In this document: positions 7,369 through 13,737 of the stretch, piece after piece
Layout of the letters: each line of letters opens with the position of its first letter
Position numbering within the stretch: position 1 is the stretch's first letter
DNA from: Anaerolineae bacterium
Lineage (GTDB): Bacteria > Chloroflexota > Anaerolineae > B4-G1 > SLSP01
Direction of reading: 5' to 3'
Length of the DNA stretch: 16,107 bases
Assembly (NCBI GenBank): GCA_016934645.1
Contig: JAFGSL010000476.1
Span: 1 to 16,107 of the forward strand
Made by a program: the position numbers and the translations under genes
The notes under the pieces: model-generated
What the model saw: the letters and a program-made list of their open reading frames with translations, nothing else
Told to the model about the DNA's origin: nothing
Database searches by the model: none

Positions 7369-7396
7369 ATTCTATCATACCAAGGCATAATGTCAA
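7369..7396 (-). promoter_or_regulatory. promoter of the S1-protein/infA operon
   Basis: On the minus strand, a perfect -35 TTGACA (7391-7396) and a -10 TAGAAT (7369-7374) are separated by 16 nt. Transcription should start near 7362, leaving an untranslated leader of about 70 nt before the GTG at 7293. Confidence 0.8.
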
Positions 7397-7430
7397 ACTT
7401 TTGATTTGCATACATAAACTGAGTTAAAGA

Positions 7431-7467
7431 AGGGGTTTGAGGACGGCGCAGCCGTCCTCAAACCCCT
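7431..7467. terminator. 17-bp perfect hairpin, probable terminator after the SDR gene
   Basis: Positions 7431-7447 and 7451-7467 are perfect inverted complements with a GCA loop (7448-7450). It lies between the leftward SDR stop (7522) and the promoter of the next leftward operon, so it should end the SDR transcript. The minus-strand sequence after the stem is only moderately T-rich (TCTTTAA). The long T run (7476-7482) lies on the plus-strand side, 8 nt from the stem. Confidence 0.7.
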
Positions 7468-7521
7468 ACCTTTAGTTTTTTTCGAATATGGAAATTATGT
7501 TGAGACGTTTGTGATCTCGGT

Positions 7522-8340
7522 TCAGGTGATGCTGATTGCCGCCTCTCCGCCGTCGACGGGGATCGATGTTCCCGATATCCACGTGATGCGTGGATCGGAC
7601 AGTGCCACAAGTACCTGAGCCACATCTTCGGGCGTGGTTAGCCGGTGCGCCGGGTGATGGGTCAGCACGGTCTCGATGATTTTCTCGTGGCCGGGGATGG
7701 CACGCAGCGCGGGGGTGTCGGTCACGCCAGGCATCAGGCAGTTGACGGCAATGCCACGTGGGGCCAATTCGAGCGCCAACTGGCGCGTGTGAGTTTCCAG
7801 AGCGGCTTTGGCGGCTGAGACGGCCCCGTAGTTCGGCGCAGCTCGCTGCGATCCCATGCTGCTCATCGAATAAATCCGGCTGCCCGCACCCAACAGGTTG
7901 GCTCGCACCAGGTCCTGTGTCCAATAGACGAGACTGTGGGCCATCACCCGCAGCGTCATCTCCATCTGTTCCTCGGTGGTGGCGTCCTCCGGCGATGCAG
8001 TGATGTACGGGCGCAGGCTGCCAAAGGCCAAGGTATGGACCATCAGGTGAATGGTGGGGTACTCGGCGTCTTGAAGTGTCGCGGCGATGGTCCCGATGAC
8101 GCGCGCTCTCCGGCGTGCGTCGGCAGCGTTCGTGTTGAAGAAGACGGCCCGGCTGCCGGCGGCCTCGACGTCGGCGATGACAGCTTCGGCGTGCTCGATG
8201 CTGCGACGCGGGTCCAGGTGGACGCCAAAGACGTTCATCCCAGCCTGCGCCATGGCCCGCGCGGTCGCTGCGCCGAATCCGCTTGAAGCACCCAGGATGA
8301 GTACCCAGCGGCTTTTAAGTGAGATATTCTCTTGGCTCAT
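7522..8340 (-). CDS. short-chain dehydrogenase, enoyl-ACP reductase (FabL/FabI)-like
   Basis: A 272-residue classical-size SDR with a Rossmann nucleotide-binding motif LGASSGFG (16-23). Its active-site spacing is Tyr171-x6-Lys178 (YGAVSAAK), not the ordinary SDR Tyr-x3-Lys. Tyr-x6-Lys is the hallmark of enoyl-ACP reductases. The stretch SSMGSQRAAPNY...K.ALE..TRQLALELAPRGIAVN, the later TPA.R and the GTSIPVDGG end recall Bacillus FabL. The expected role is NAD(P)H-dependent reduction of enoyl-ACP in fatty-acid synthesis. The ATG at 8340 has GGAGG at 8348-8352, 7 nt upstream; the frame is open far upstream, but that overlaps fmdB and gmk. It follows fmdB by 49 nt on the same strand. The SDR fold is certain; the enoyl-reductase assignment is an inference. 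Confidence 0.8.
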   Translation of the reverse strand: MSQENISLKSRWVLILGASSGFGAATARAMAQAGMNVFGVHLDPRRSIEHAEAVIADVEAAGSRAVFFNTNAADARRRARVIGTIAATLQDAEYPTIHLMVHTLAFGSLRPYITASPEDATTEEQMEMTLRVMAHSLVYWTQDLVRANLLGAGSRIYSMSSMGSQRAAPNYGAVSAAKAALETHTRQLALELAPRGIAVNCLMPGVTDTPALRAIPGHEKIIETVLTHHPAHRLTTPEDVAQVLVALSDPRITWISGTSIPVDGGEAAISIT

Positions 8341-8352
8341 AACTCCCCCTCC

Positions 8353-8399
8353 GAAAATAGCAAAATCGCCAAATCGAAAAATCAGCAAATTAAAAATCT
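8353..8399. repeat. degenerate 8-nt-period tandem repeat between fmdB and the SDR gene
   Basis: In steps of eight from 8353 the plus strand reads GAAAATAG, CAAAATCG, CCAAATCG, AAAAATCA, GCAAATTA and then AAAATCT (7 nt). The shared AAAAT core recurs with its T at 8358, 8366, 8374, 8382, 8390 and 8397. The fmdB stop codon (8390-8392) lies inside the array. It ends directly before the SDR ribosome-binding site. Confidence 0.65.
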
Positions 8400-8809
8400 G
8401 AGTCAAAATCCATGTCACCGCCCATTGGCCCGTTCTCTCCGGCCAAGTCGGGGATTTCTTTCTCGATTTGTTCGGGGTCCTGCCCAGCTTCCAAGCGATC
8501 GATGACCTCGTCGAATTCTGGACCGAGGTCGCCAGCTTCGTCGCCCATCTCGTTGACCATTTTCCGCATAAAGCGCCCCATGCTTTTAGGGTCGTTCTCG
8601 TCGAAGTCGCCCCAGGCGCTCGGGTCGGCCATATCTTCGAGACGGCTGTCCTCGGAACGCACGACACGCACGCGCGAGACCAGACGGCGCACTTCCGTGC
8701 TCTGGCAGTGCTTGCACACAACCGAGCTTTCGTCGATGGCGGAAAAAGAGCGCCAAAATACCGAGAACCGGCGGCGACACTTCTTGCAACGGTATTCGTA
8801 AATCGGCAT
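8390..8809 (-). CDS. FmdB-family zinc ribbon protein
   Basis: A 139-residue protein beginning MPIYEYRCKKC, the signature of the FmdB putative regulatory domain. A zinc ribbon is formed by C8/C11 and C32/C35. The rest (about residues 50-139) is polar and acidic, ending in a Gly/Met/Asp-rich DMDFDSDF tail. The DNA- or RNA-binding role is generally only predicted for this family. The ATG at 8809 has AAAGGAG (8815-8821) 5 nt upstream. It is the first gene of a leftward pair with the SDR, and a TATAAT-type promoter lies just upstream. I cannot name a target. Confidence 0.85.
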   Translation of the reverse strand: MPIYEYRCKKCRRRFSVFWRSFSAIDESSVVCKHCQSTEVRRLVSRVRVVRSEDSRLEDMADPSAWGDFDENDPKSMGRFMRKMVNEMGDEAGDLGPEFDEVIDRLEAGQDPEQIEKEIPDLAGENGPMGGDMDFDSDF

Positions 8810-8829
8810 CTTCTCTCCTTTAGCATCTG

Positions 8830-8838
8830 TGGTATAGT
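8830..8838 (+). promoter_or_regulatory. possible extended -10 promoter for gmk
   Basis: TGGTATAGT fits the extended -10 pattern TGnTATAAT with one mismatch. No good -35 is visible near 8810, which is common for extended -10 promoters. Transcription would start near 8845, leaving a leader of about 40 nt before the gmk ATG. Confidence 0.45.
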
Positions 8839-8848
8839 ACAGTGAGAT

Positions 8849-8877
8849 ATTATACCGAAAATGTGGGGGAGGAGCAA
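8849..8877 (-). promoter_or_regulatory. fmdB promoter
   Basis: On the minus strand, TTGCTC (8872-8877) and a perfect TATAAT (8849-8854) are separated by 17 nt. The start of transcription should be near 8842, about 33 nt before the fmdB ATG. The -35 box overlaps the gmk ribosome-binding site on the other strand. Confidence 0.7.
8869..8874 (+). promoter_or_regulatory. ribosome-binding site that sets the gmk start
   Basis: GAGGAG lies 9 nt before the ATG at 8884. A GTG at 8842 is in frame but has no such site and would add 14 atypical residues. Confidence 0.65.
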
Positions 8878-8883
8878 GTTTTT

Positions 8884-9510
8884 ATGGAGGAAGATGTAAC
8901 CGACCTGTATCACCGTCCACATTATCCGCTGCTCATTGTGATCTCCGGGCCTTCGGGAGTAGGAAAGGATAGCGTCGTCGCACAGATGCGGCGGCGCCAG
9001 TCTTCGTTCCATTTTGTGGTCACGGCGACGTCGCGACCGCCGCGTCCCGATGAGGTACATGGTGTGGATTACTTTTTTGTCTCTGAAAGCGAGTTCCAGG
9101 AGATGATCCGGCAGGATGAACTGTTGGAGCACGCGATGGTCTACGGGCAGTACAAGGGCATCCCCAAGCAGCAGGTGCGCGATGCGTTAGATAGCGGCAA
9201 GGATGTGGTCATGCGTCTGGATGTGCAAGGAGCAGCGACGGTCAGGCGAATGGCTCCAGATGCAATCCTTATCTTTTTGAGTGCTGCTTCGGAGGAAGAA
9301 TTATACGAGCGCCTGCAGCGCCGCCAGACAGAATCTGAAGCGCAGTTGCATCACCGGATGGGAGTGGCACGCGAAGAAATGCGCCGCATCGGCGAATTCG
9401 ATTACGTCGTCATCAATCGTGAATGTGCACTGGATGAGACGGTAGATCAGGTCTTACGTATCATTTCTGCCGAACACTGCCGCGTTCAACAGCGGCATGT
9501 GACGTTGTGA
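8884..9510 (+). CDS. gmk: guanylate kinase
   Basis: A 208-residue cytosolic enzyme that converts GMP and ATP to GDP and ADP. The P-loop GPSGVGKDS is at 22-30, the GMP-binding TSRPPRPDEVHGVDYFF at 49-65, then HAMVYGQYKGIPKQQV and VVMRLDVQGAATVRR, which is the typical guanylate-kinase DVQG. The C-terminal lid helix and EFDYVVINRE follow. Length fits the family. Two details differ from common sequences: Asp29 sits where Walker A usually has Ser or Thr, with Ser30 next, and the RPGE element reads RPDE. Both look like lineage variation because every other motif is intact. It heads a rightward run of genes and is followed 24 nt later by a DUF951 gene. Confidence 0.95.
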   Translation: MEEDVTDLYHRPHYPLLIVISGPSGVGKDSVVAQMRRRQSSFHFVVTATSRPPRPDEVHGVDYFFVSESEFQEMIRQDELLEHAMVYGQYKGIPKQQVRDALDSGKDVVMRLDVQGAATVRRMAPDAILIFLSAASEEELYERLQRRQTESEAQLHHRMGVAREEMRRIGEFDYVVINRECALDETVDQVLRIISAEHCRVQQRHVTL

Positions 9511-9534
9511 CGCGGTTGCGGTGGCGAGGGTTTT

Positions 9535-9756
9535 ATGACGAGCAGAGCGCCTTTGTCTTTGAACGTGGGTGACGTCGTCGAACTGCGTAAAGGCCATCCA
9601 TGCGGCGGCAATACATGGCGTATCCTGCGGGTGGGTGTAGATATCGGCATGGAATGTATGACGTGCCAGCGCTATGTGCTGGTTCCTAGAAGCCGCTTCG
9701 AAGCGCGGGTCAAGCGTTTTGTAGAACGGGCTTCCGGTGCGCCGGAGATAGAATAA
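9535..9756 (+). CDS. DUF951 family small protein
   Basis: A 73-residue protein matching the DUF951 pattern: LNVGDVVELRKGHPCGGNTWRILRVGVDIGMECMTCQRYVLVPRSRFEARVKRFVE. The conserved HPCG and CxxC (Cys at about 23, 41 and 44) suggest metal binding or an SH3-like beta barrel. No function is established that I know of. GAGGG (9526-9530) stands 4 nt before the ATG. Its TAA overlaps the ATG of the next gene by one base, so the two are translationally coupled. Homologues in other bacteria are often near translation or chromosome genes; here it sits between gmk and a glycosyltransferase. Confidence 0.85.
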   Translation: MTSRAPLSLNVGDVVELRKGHPCGGNTWRILRVGVDIGMECMTCQRYVLVPRSRFEARVKRFVERASGAPEIE

Positions 9757-10919
9757 TGCAAGCAGTACACCCAACAATTTCCGCTGTTTCTCCCAAACGC
9801 TTTCTCTTCCTCTTCTCTGACACCGGTGGTGGACATCGTGCTTCGGCGCAGGCGGTCAAAGATGAAATGGCCCGTCTGTACGGCAATGTTGCACAGGTCG
9901 AGATGGTGGACATCTTCGTGGAGATGCGTCGCTGGCCCTTTGACCGGTTTCCGGAGTGGTATCCAGCCGTTGTGGGATTGAACGGCGTTCCGTGGCATGT
10001 CAGCTATCACCTGTCTGATACAATGCCGGTGGTGAAATTGCTCTCAAGGATGGTGTGGCCGTATGCTGGACCGTCACTTTGTCATCTGCTGGCACAACAC
10101 CCCGCCGACGTTATGGTTTCCTTTCATGGGGTGCCAAACGCGGCGCTGCTGTTGGCGCGACGGAAGATGGCATTGCGTAATCCGTTTGCTATTGTGGCAC
10201 TGGATTTGGTTAGCATTCACGCAGGATGGTTTACACCGGGCGCGCATAAGTACATTGTTCCCACTGAGGCGGCCCGGCAGCGCGCCTTGCGCGCAGGTGT
10301 GACGGCGAAACGCATCCACGTGATCGGGATGCCCACACGTCGCTCCTTCGTTGAAGTTCGTGACATAGCTCAGACCGAGGCCCGCGACCGTTTGGGCCTG
10401 CCACGAGATCGTCCTATTGTCTTGATGATCGGTGGCGGCGAGGGAATGGGCCCGTTGGTCCCGGCTGTGCAGGCGATTGTCGAACGCAAACCGGATGCTT
10501 GCTTGGTCGTTATCGCGGGGCGCAACCAGACGCTTCATGACGCGTTGCAGGCATTGGAGACACCCGTTCCGGTGCATGTGGAGGGATTTGTCACCAACAT
10601 CGCTGTGTGGATGCGCGCCGCAGATATACTCGTCACTAAGGCTGGCCCGAACACGTTGGCAGAGGCCTTCATCGCTGGGCTGCCGTTGGTGCTTTATGCA
10701 GCGATTCCGGGTCAGGAAGAGGGCAATGTCCTCCACGTTGTCGAAAATGACGCTGGTGTGTGGGCGCCCAAGCCCCAAGAGGCGGCGGATGCGGTGACGG
10801 AATTGCTGGCGGATCCGGCGCGGCGTGCGGCGATGGCGGCGCGTTCGCAAGCATTAGCGCGTCCACACGCTACTGAAGAAATCGCACGTCATTTGTGGGA
10901 TTTAAGCGTTAAAGTATAA
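9756..10919 (+). CDS. MGDG-synthase-type glycosyltransferase (GT28), probable diacylglycerol glycosyltransferase
   Basis: A 387-residue GT-B enzyme. The N-terminal MGDG-synthase domain opens with FLFLFSDTGGGHRASAQA (16-33), which is the acceptor-side Gly-rich loop of this family. The C-terminal donor domain has MIGGGEGMGPL (224-234), TKAGPNTLAEAF (294-305) and PGQEEGN (318-324), all diagnostic of MGDG/UgtP-like enzymes and related to MurG. The probable reaction is transfer of galactose or glucose from a UDP-sugar to diacylglycerol at the inner face of the membrane, making glycolipids. There is no signal peptide or TM segment, as expected for a peripheral enzyme. It overlaps the DUF951 stop by one base and precedes the xer gene by 9 nt. 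Donor sugar and processivity cannot be read from the sequence. Confidence 0.88.
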   Translation: MQAVHPTISAVSPKRFLFLFSDTGGGHRASAQAVKDEMARLYGNVAQVEMVDIFVEMRRWPFDRFPEWYPAVVGLNGVPWHVSYHLSDTMPVVKLLSRMVWPYAGPSLCHLLAQHPADVMVSFHGVPNAALLLARRKMALRNPFAIVALDLVSIHAGWFTPGAHKYIVPTEAARQRALRAGVTAKRIHVIGMPTRRSFVEVRDIAQTEARDRLGLPRDRPIVLMIGGGEGMGPLVPAVQAIVERKPDACLVVIAGRNQTLHDALQALETPVPVHVEGFVTNIAVWMRAADILVTKAGPNTLAEAFIAGLPLVLYAAIPGQEEGNVLHVVENDAGVWAPKPQEAADAVTELLADPARRAAMAARSQALARPHATEEIARHLWDLSVKV

Positions 10920-10928
10920 TATTCTGGT

Positions 10929-11891
10929 ATGGATACCAATTTACACCGTTTCTTGCAGTACGTGAGGTTTGAGCGCGGGTATGCTGCCAACACGCTGACT
11001 GCTTATGAACGGGATTTGACGCAGTTTCGGGAATTTGTGGAAGCATCCGGCCTGACGAAGTGGGGTGCATTGGAGCCTGACATACTCGAAGGTTTTGTGA
11101 CCTTGCTTCAGGATCAAGGGTACAGCACGGCGACGGTAGGCCGGAAGGTTGCGGCAGTGCGTTCGTTCCTGCACTTTCTCTTTTCCGAGGGCGTGATCGA
11201 GAGCGAGTTGGTGGATTGGCTACATCAGCCGAAGGTAGGCAAACGTTTGCCGCACACCCTGTCTCGCGAGGCGGTTCGGCGTTTGCTGGACGCAGCTTCG
11301 GTCGAGGAGACGCCCCTGGCTTTGCGGGATCGTGCGCTGTTGGAGATGTTATACGCGACGGGGATGCGGGCGAGTGAGATACTCAACCTTCGCGTGGGGG
11401 ATGTGGACCTGGCAAACAATACTGTGCTGTGTATGGGTAAGGGCAGCAAGGAGCGCTTGATTCCCTTATATCCGGCGGCGCGGGATTGCGTACAACGTTA
11501 CATTGAAGAGGGACGGCCGTTTTTGTTGCGCGAGACTGCCGAGAAGACACTGTTCCTCAATAACCTGGGCGATGCTTTGACCCGGCAGGGCCTCTGGTTT
11601 CTGGTGCAGCATTATGCGCAAGCGGCGGGTTTGGAATCGCGGGTGACGCCGCACACCTTGCGCCATACATTCGCCACACATCTTCTGGATGGTGGGGCTG
11701 ATTTGCGCGAGGTGCAGCAGTTCTTGGGGCACGCCAACATCACCACGACGCAGATTTATACGGAGATTTCGAACCAGCGCAAGCGTGAAGTCTACGACCG
11801 TGCTCACCCGCGCGCTCACGTGGACACCGAAGAAAGACAACCCGCGTCAACGCAGTTGTCGATTGATGACTGTCAGGGTCTAACCATGTAG
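10929..11891 (+). CDS. xerC/xerD: tyrosine recombinase XerC/XerD
   Basis: A 320-residue site-specific recombinase of the kind that resolves chromosome dimers at dif. The N-terminal SAM-like core-binding domain (about 1-90) begins FLQYVRFERGYAANTLTAYERDL. The catalytic domain has Arg147 (ATGMRASEI), Lys171 (GKGSKER), His242 and Arg245 (PHTLRHTFATHLL), His268 (LGHAN) and Tyr277 (QIYTEIS), so the set is complete. It ends with the Xer-typical RAHPRA followed by a 24-residue polar tail of no known role. Housekeeping Xer rather than phage integrase is favoured by the length, the HPRA motif and the operon setting. XerC versus XerD cannot be decided here. No Shine-Dalgarno site is obvious before the ATG, 9 nt after the previous stop. 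Confidence 0.93.
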   Translation: MDTNLHRFLQYVRFERGYAANTLTAYERDLTQFREFVEASGLTKWGALEPDILEGFVTLLQDQGYSTATVGRKVAAVRSFLHFLFSEGVIESELVDWLHQPKVGKRLPHTLSREAVRRLLDAASVEETPLALRDRALLEMLYATGMRASEILNLRVGDVDLANNTVLCMGKGSKERLIPLYPAARDCVQRYIEEGRPFLLRETAEKTLFLNNLGDALTRQGLWFLVQHYAQAAGLESRVTPHTLRHTFATHLLDGGADLREVQQFLGHANITTTQIYTEISNQRKREVYDRAHPRAHVDTEERQPASTQLSIDDCQGLTM

Positions 11892-11966
11892 ATTCTTGCC
11901 CAACGAGCAAGGAAACGGGCGCTGAAGGTCTTGTCGGGTCCGTTTTATCCGAGTTAGGAGGTTTGT

Positions 11967-12806
11967 ATGGAAGAATTCTTTGCGATGCACGAATTCAATG
12001 AAGCGGTAACGACGATTCGCCGTTATACTGATCTGAAACCGCGCGTGGGGCTGATTCTCGGATCAGGGTTGAACGCTTTGGCCGAGTCGGTAGAAGATGC
12101 GGTGTCCATCCCCTTTGCTGACATTCCGCATTTTCCGGTCTCTACAGTGGAGGGCCACTCTGGACGCTTGATCCTGGGGATGCTTGAAGGTGTTCCAATG
12201 GTGGTGATGCAGGGCCGTGGGCACTACTACGAAGGCTATAGCATGAGCCGGGTCGGACTGCCAATCCGTGTGATGCGGCTTCTTGGCGCAGAACTCCTTA
12301 TCGTGACGAATGCTGCAGGCGGATTGAACATGACCTACCGGGCCGGTGAGGTGATGATCATCCATGATCACATCAACCTGATCGGCATGGCTGGCCTGAA
12401 CCCTCTGCGCGGCCCGAATCTGACCGAATTTGGTCCCCGTTTCCCCAGTATGAATGAGGCCTACGAACCCGCACTGCGCCGGATGGCTCAGGAGATCGCT
12501 CTGGAAGCCGCGATTCCGGCGCATCAGGGTGTCTATATATGCCTGGCTGGTCCCAGCTTCGAGACAACCGCCGACGTGCGTTTCCTGCGCCTTATCGGCG
12601 CGGACGCCGTGGGAATGTCTACAGTGCCGGAGGTGATCGCGGCACGGCACAGTGGCATGCGTGTGCTTGGGCTTTCTGGGATCAGCAATACCTTGCTGGG
12701 CGAGGAAGGCGCGCCGTCACCGGACCACGAGGAGGTATTGGAGGCCGGGCGCGTGTTAACGCCTCGTTTGGAGACCATCATCCGGGGAGTGTTACGTCGC
12801 TTATGA
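11967..12806 (+). CDS. punA: purine nucleoside phosphorylase (trimeric, PNP/MTAP family)
   Basis: A 279-residue enzyme that splits inosine, guanosine and their deoxy forms with phosphate. Visible family elements are GLILGSGL (28-35, phosphate loop Ser33), STVEGHSGRLILG (59-71, His64), MQGRGHYYEGYSM (81-93, Arg84, His86 and Tyr88), IVTNAAGGLN (112-121), LAGPSFETTADVRFL (193-207, Glu199) and GADAVGMSTVPEVIAARH (211-228). Asn241, the base-binding position, is kept (GISN). The ATG at 11967 has AGGAGG (11956-11961) 5 nt upstream; an ATG at 11985 is a weaker choice. Its stop overlaps the ATG of the next gene (ATGA). It sits 75 nt after the xer gene, in a gap with no clear promoter. Confidence 0.92.
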   Translation: MEEFFAMHEFNEAVTTIRRYTDLKPRVGLILGSGLNALAESVEDAVSIPFADIPHFPVSTVEGHSGRLILGMLEGVPMVVMQGRGHYYEGYSMSRVGLPIRVMRLLGAELLIVTNAAGGLNMTYRAGEVMIIHDHINLIGMAGLNPLRGPNLTEFGPRFPSMNEAYEPALRRMAQEIALEAAIPAHQGVYICLAGPSFETTADVRFLRLIGADAVGMSTVPEVIAARHSGMRVLGLSGISNTLLGEEGAPSPDHEEVLEAGRVLTPRLETIIRGVLRRL

Positions 12807-13582
12807 CGACTGTGTTTTCCTGGCTGGGACGGCAGGCCCTGTGGATCGGCATCATTTGCCTCTTGGGCGCGCTGGGGTATGTCATCACTGCTATCACTAC
12901 CAAACGCCGACGAGACGTCGCACAGTTCTCGTTGGAGCGCGAGGTGTACCAGCAGCGAATGACCCGTGCCTGGCTGACGGCGACGCTGTTCCTTGTGCTC
13001 GGGGCGGTGGTGTTCCTGCTGCGTGCGTACGTGTTGCCTGCGGCCCCGGTGACGACAACGCCAGCGCCCACGGTGGGGGTGGGGTTGTTCACACTTACGC
13101 CTACGCCGCTCGGGACGTTGGACACGCCGGGTGTCGGAACGCCAGCGCCACCCTTGACGGCCACGGAGATGCTGACTACGGTGGTGATCCCCGCGACGCA
13201 GCCGACGCCAACAGACATTGTGTTGCCTACAGCCACGTCCGTTCCGCCGGATGCCTATCAGCCCGATTGCCCGGCGACCGAGGCGCAGTTGACGTTGCCT
13301 ACTGCCGGGAGCAATGTGTCGGGAGAAGTGCAAGTGGAAGGTACGGCTAACGTCAACGCGTTTTCATATTACAAGTTCGAGGTGCAGTTCCCGGGATCGG
13401 ACACGCCCAACTTTGTCTCGCAATATGATACGGCGGTGATAAACGGGCTCCTGGGAACGTGGGATGTCTCGGACCCGGGGCGCTACCCACCAGGCGGGCC
13501 GTATCGCTTCCAGTTGGTTGTCGTGGACATCTACGGCAATACGACGACGTGCACAATTCCGGTCAACATCGTCGCGCCGTAA
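12803..13582 (+). CDS. membrane-anchored protein with Pro/Thr-rich linker and extracytoplasmic Ig-like domain
   Basis: A 259-residue protein of unknown function. There are two predicted membrane helices, about 11-32 and 57-78, separated by a basic loop (KRRR at 34-37) that should be cytoplasmic. A low-complexity Pro/Thr/Val linker (about 80-150) follows with repeated TPxP and PTxT elements. The last part (about 153-259) is beta-rich and looks like an Ig/fibronectin-type fold: LTLPTAGSNVSGEVQVEGTA, YYKFEVQFPG and PYRFQLVVVDIYGNTTTC. Its only two Cys, 156 and 250, bracket that domain and could form a disulphide. The ATG is coupled to the purine phosphorylase stop (ATGA overlap); a longer upstream frame would overlap that gene. 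Architecture suggests a cell-surface or envelope role; the ligand is unknown. Confidence 0.8.
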   Translation: MTTVFSWLGRQALWIGIICLLGALGYVITAITTKRRRDVAQFSLEREVYQQRMTRAWLTATLFLVLGAVVFLLRAYVLPAAPVTTTPAPTVGVGLFTLTPTPLGTLDTPGVGTPAPPLTATEMLTTVVIPATQPTPTDIVLPTATSVPPDAYQPDCPATEAQLTLPTAGSNVSGEVQVEGTANVNAFSYYKFEVQFPGSDTPNFVSQYDTAVINGLLGTWDVSDPGRYPPGGPYRFQLVVVDIYGNTTTCTIPVNIVAP

Positions 13583-13673
13583 GGCGCTTTCGATTTCTGT
13601 TTTGGTGTGGTGGTGACTGTTCTCTCTGTCACACTGTACCCGCTCTCTGATCAAGCTACCCGCAGGCAACTTC

Positions 13674-13722
13674 GGACTATTGACTAGCGGCTCTGGACTT
13701 TTGACTTGGGACCTTGGACTAA
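13674..13722 (+). repeat. degenerate 7-nt-period tandem repeat upstream of the GNAT gene
   Basis: Seven units in exact phase: GGACTAT, TGACTAG, CGGCTCT, GGACTTT, TGACTTG, GGACCTT and GGACTAA. The shared core is the same as in the hrcA leader (nGACTTn). It ends 5 nt before the GNAT ribosome-binding site (AGGAGG, 13728-13733). The remaining gap (13583-13673) holds nothing I recognise. Confidence 0.7.
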
Positions 13723-13737
13723 ATATTAGGAGGAATT

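Noticed and set aside
8341..9132. Upstream extension of the SDR frame to 9132
   Set aside because: It would run through fmdB in another frame and antisense to gmk; the ATG at 8340 has a good ribosome-binding site and begins the SDR fold at the normal place.
12539..12802. Upstream extension of the envelope-protein frame
   Set aside because: It overlaps the purine phosphorylase gene by 264 nt; the ATG at 12803 gives a clean first membrane helix and an ATGA coupling.
13701..13729. TTGACT-N17-TATTAG as a GNAT promoter
   Set aside because: The start would fall after the AGGAGG site, leaving it out of the transcript, and both boxes are part of the heptamer array.
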